Positions 19,449 to 22,239 of a stretch of DNA of 22,239 nt are shown in pieces. This DNA is from Intoshia linei (Eukaryota; Orthonectida; Rhopaluridae). Location of the stretch: positions 1 through 22,239 of the forward strand of contig LWCA01000600.1 in the NCBI GenBank assembly GCA_001642005.1, given 5' to 3'. Both the position numbers and the translations under genes were made by a program. Each line of letters starts with the position of its first letter. Position 1 is the first letter of the stretch. A model generated the notes under the pieces. The model searched no databases and had not been told where the DNA came from. It saw only the letters and a list, made by a program, of their open reading frames with translations.

Positions 19449-20852
19449 GTATTTTATTACAACGCGTTTATTATATATAGTCGTGACCTTTGGGAGTGAG
19501 TTGGGTTACAAGTATCGGGTTTAATATTTTTATTTTACACTAATAAACGTTTTTTCTTAATACTGTTCACAGGGCCGATGAGAGCCAGCAGTAGACCCTG
19601 GACAGGTGGAAATTATAGGCTCATATAAAAAAATTTTTAAATATACCTCTATAGATTGCTTAATGGATCGTTCATTATTTAAAAAGTAAAAATAACCGTT
19701 GGAAATCGCATATAATATTTTATATACGATAATTTTGGTATACTTAAGAAATTTTCCAACATTATTTATTAATTAATTAAAATAGGCCCGTTTCCACGGA
19801 CCTGACTATTCATTGATTTATACATTTTAAGATATTTCAATGTTATAAATTCAATTTAAATATTAAAAGGCTGGATTTGTTTTTCTCGACACAGGTCTTA
19901 GGTATTTGTCGGCTGCTAATTTACACACACTGTTAACTGTTAGGAAAACATTTTATCTCGATCGCAGGTGGTTTTAATGTAATTTAATTGATATAAGAAC
20001 TGCGTGCATTTGAATGTGTACCCAACTTTTTAAATTATGTTTTTGTAGAGGTAATAGTCAAGAATAGGCTTAAAATTAAATTTTACCACTGCACTATGTC
20101 TGTAAATATATTGTTTAATTATTAATAATTATTGTAGTACAATACAAAAATTTCAACTTTAGATGTTTTTTTTCTTACTGGCATGTAGGAACTAACTCGT
20201 AAAATATATAATGCATTTTAGAAGCATTCGTATTTCTACTTTTTTATCCACACACAGAAAAATACTTAAATACACACATGTATTTCTGCTTCATTTTAAG
20301 TCATAATTGAATATTATCGGACATTTGATGAATAAGGTAGAAACTGTTATAGTTAAGTTAATTCTTTTATATTTTTCTATTTTCTCCAGGTCCATTCATT
20401 TAAAATCGTGTACCATACAGTATCCTATGAACTCTCCAACCGAATATGACGTTTGGAATCAACTTTGTAACATTATAGAACTGTAGTGTTCAGTTGAGGT
20501 GCCAGCTTTTTTTTGACAATGAATGTAAAATACTTTTGTATCGGACATCAGGTTCCACATCACTGATCTATATTAACAAATGTATACTAATTTTTTATGA
20601 ACATTCTAATGAAAGGTATCAAAATTTCCATTAATAATGTCAATTTTTACGTCTTCCCCAACATATTTACCAATTCAAATACCGTTTACAAAAAAATGTC
20701 ATTTATATGCTGTATTTATTCGCTGATCGTCTCGAATATTTAATTTTTTCAATATTTATGTCACTTTAAAAATTCATAATTAAAAACCGAAAATTAGTAT
20801 TCAAAACTTTTTTAGTAATAATTTTTATACATGGCTGGTTATAATTATATTT
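19449..20852. other. region downstream of the last certain POLR3B exon
   Basis: Presumed to be the start of a long POLR3B intron. The zinc-binding terminal exon (CGQCGLLGY...CHYC in human RPC2) was searched for on the plus strand and not found. A pyrimidine-rich acceptor TTTTCTCCAG at 20380-20389 opens a phase-compatible frame of 31 codons ending at TAG 20484-20486, but its product does not resemble RPC2. GGGCCGATGAGAGCCAGC near 19573 looks like a transposon end without a partner. Confidence 0.4.
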
Positions 20853-21959
20853 CGCAGTGTTAGAGTTATAATGTTCTATCTGCAAAAACAGTTTTTCATA
20901 AATCGACTTTAAAGTTTAAAAGTACTATATTGCCTAAAATATAATTATGTTGAAATTTAAAAATACAATTTAGTTTTTTAATATTTAAAATATTAATTTA
21001 AATTCGTTGTTAAAGATTTCTCGGTATTTCCATAGCTTTACCTGATCCTCCAGTAAGTTTTTATAATACAGAAATTCTATATAAAAATTGTACATCCGAT
21101 TAACATTTAAATTTGGATTTAGAAATTGGTATTTTGAATCATTTCTACAATAGTAACTTTCAATACGTGGAAACGAATTAATGTGATCTCGCACTAGGCT
21201 TGTGGATGACACTAATTCTATGTTTAACATGATCCCCTGATGATAATAATTCTGGTAAGTTCGTTATTGTATCAGTATGGTCATGGTAGTAGCTCACACG
21301 TCTTTGAGATATATCCAATGTATCCAAAAACGTTCTTTTGCAACATCTATTTATATAATTATATAATTAATTATATATTTATATTGAATATAAATTTTGA
21401 AATAATGATATACCTATAAATATTCGAAGCTTTCAAAAAAAATCTGTACGAGTATTTTTTACGATTTTTGCCAATAGTTCGCACTGATCGTATTTTTTCA
21501 GTGTATTTTCCATAATACATGCGCTTACCCATATCATCTAGCATCCAAAAATGCTCGCTTATGGTTTTTCTTTGTTCCAATGACAAGCAAACTTGCATCT
21601 ACCACCACAGCCTGATTTAACAACTCTTTTAAGCACCACCTTTAGAGTTGACATGTTCTATTCCTTTTTGGTAAAATGTTTTACGTGAAATTTATTTTTG
21701 GGTGATAATTAAAATATGATAAATTTTATGCAATTATATCTATTAAATAAAAAGTATCAATTCAATTAGAACATTATGTCTTTTTATTTAATTCGAATTT
21801 TCAGATGGAATAAAATGTAATGTTGGTTATCTCATAAAATAATAGGTTTTCAATCTAAATTTTTTTGTAGATTATAAAATATATGATTTAAAACATTTTT
21901 CATCAAAAACCTCATTTTTGACAAAAATGTAGATAGAACATTATAACTCTAACATTGCG
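20853..21959. mobile_element. 1107-bp TIR DNA transposon carrying a decayed transposase
   Basis: The 29-bp terminal repeats are at 20853-20881 and 21931-21959, with 28 of 29 matching. They begin CGCAGTGTTAGAGTTATAAT on the left; the only mismatch is the fifth base. ATTT occurs on both flanks (20849-20852 and 21960-21963), a possible 4-bp target duplication. It encloses a minus-strand transposase-like pseudogene. A Sola-type superfamily is possible from the 4-bp flank and protein style, but not established. Confidence 0.7.
20985..21654 (-). pseudogene. transposase-like protein, frameshifted and truncated
   Basis: From the ATG at 21652-21654 the frame gives a Cys-rich start (SGCGGRCKFAC). After a frameshift near 21593 come LEQRKTISEHFWMLDDM and KNRKKYSYRF. 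An intron of about 80 bp (donor GTATAT, acceptor AATAG before TGTTGC) joins to CCKRTFLDTLDISQRRVSYY. A second frameshift precedes HINSFPRIESYYCRNDSKYQ and LWKYREIFNNEF, then a stop. This order matches the N-terminal half of a transposase-like family common in aphid and Hydra genomes (Cys cluster, CKKFFLNTL-like block, RFLNSLPKMPSHY-like block). The catalytic half is absent. Nonfunctional. Confidence 0.6.
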
Positions 21960-21994
21960 ATTTATTGATTTTGAAATACAGTCACACTCAAAAC

Positions 21995-22179
21995 GGCTTG
22001 TATTTATAGCGTCAGTATTTTAATCAGTAAAGTTGCAGTAATTTAAATAGTTTGTCAGTAAAAATAGTTTATTGTCAGTACTTTAAATATATTCTCAGTA
22101 TATCATTGACTATACAGTATATACTGACAAATATGTAATTGAATACGGACAAAATAATTATATTACTGACAAATAAAAT
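21995..22179. repeat. TGTCAGTA hairpin repeat, copy 2, with 14-bp flanking duplication
   Basis: It starts GGCTTGTATTTATAGCGTCA like copy 1 and ends CTGACAAATAAAAT. Forward (T)GTCAGTA motifs fill the left half and inverted TACTGACA motifs the right. GTCACACTCAAAAC (21981-21994) and GTCACATTCAAAAC (22181-22194) flank it as a direct repeat with one mismatch. No coding capacity and no recognisable Pol III promoter boxes. Confidence 0.7.
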
Positions 22180-22239
22180 AGTCACATTCAAAACTATGTC
22201 AACATTTCATATATTTTATTTCAAATTTAGTTATCATTC

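Noticed and set aside
19571-19805. Transposon bounded by CAGGGCCGATGAGAG and GGCCCGTTTCCACGG
   Set aside because: The two ends are not convincing inverted repeats and no target duplication was found.
20488-20568. Short hAT MITE (CAGTTGAGGTGCC ... GGTTCCACATCACTG)
   Set aside because: The ends are only loosely inverted and the flanking 8-mers (GTAGTGTT and ATCTATAT) do not match.
1-22239. tRNA genes, rRNA, CRISPR arrays, bacterial operons
   Set aside because: No cloverleaf with plausible A and B boxes, no rRNA similarity and no regular spacer array was seen. Introns and gene families show nuclear eukaryotic DNA.

Overview
This window is nuclear DNA from a eukaryote, most likely an animal. 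It is strongly AT-rich. It holds three spliced genes of animal-like families, and most of the rest is mobile DNA. The reading frames are separated by many extremely short introns (35-41 bp, with GTAAT- or GTAT-type donors and TAG, CAG or AAG acceptors, and little or no polypyrimidine tract). The lineage cannot be fixed from sequence alone. Very short introns plus ciliary and microtubule genes would fit a miniaturised animal lineage such as dicyemids or orthonectids, but that is inference.

Layout. (1) Minus strand, 1-5602: an EML-type (echinoderm microtubule-associated-protein-like) gene with a HELP/TAPE beta-propeller region, at least 12 exons, running off the left edge. (2) Minus strand, 5928-9319: a kinesin-9 (KIF9-type) gene of three exons, about 801 residues. 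Its tail is intact, but switch I and switch II of the motor are heavily altered. (3) 9320-12842: a head-to-head intergenic region filled by a foldback hAT-like element, a Helitron and two TA-flanked MITEs. (4) Plus strand, 12843-19448: POLR3B/RPC2, the second-largest subunit of RNA polymerase III, complete except for its last 80-odd residues (zinc-binding C-terminus) and an uncertain first exon. (5) 19449-22239: downstream of the last certain POLR3B exon, with a decayed TIR transposon and a TGTCAGTA hairpin repeat.

Mobile elements explain almost all long introns. Introns without an insertion are 35-76 bp. The long ones (1660 bp in EML, 949 bp in the kinesin, 3263 bp in POLR3B) carry hAT MITEs, Helitrons, a pogo-like element or nested combinations. 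Several insertions have readable target duplications: TTTTAATG, ATCTAGAC/ATCTAAAC, GGATAGAT/GGGTAGAT, TTTTATAT/TTTTAAAT, TA pairs and a 14-bp imperfect duplication.

The least conventional items are the kinesin-9 with altered switches, the roughly 190-bp TGTCAGTA/TACTGACA repeat flanked by a retrotransposition-length duplication, and the foldback element whose arms are minisatellite arrays around a hAT transposase relic. All gene models come from reading and conceptual splicing; no transcript or database evidence was available.
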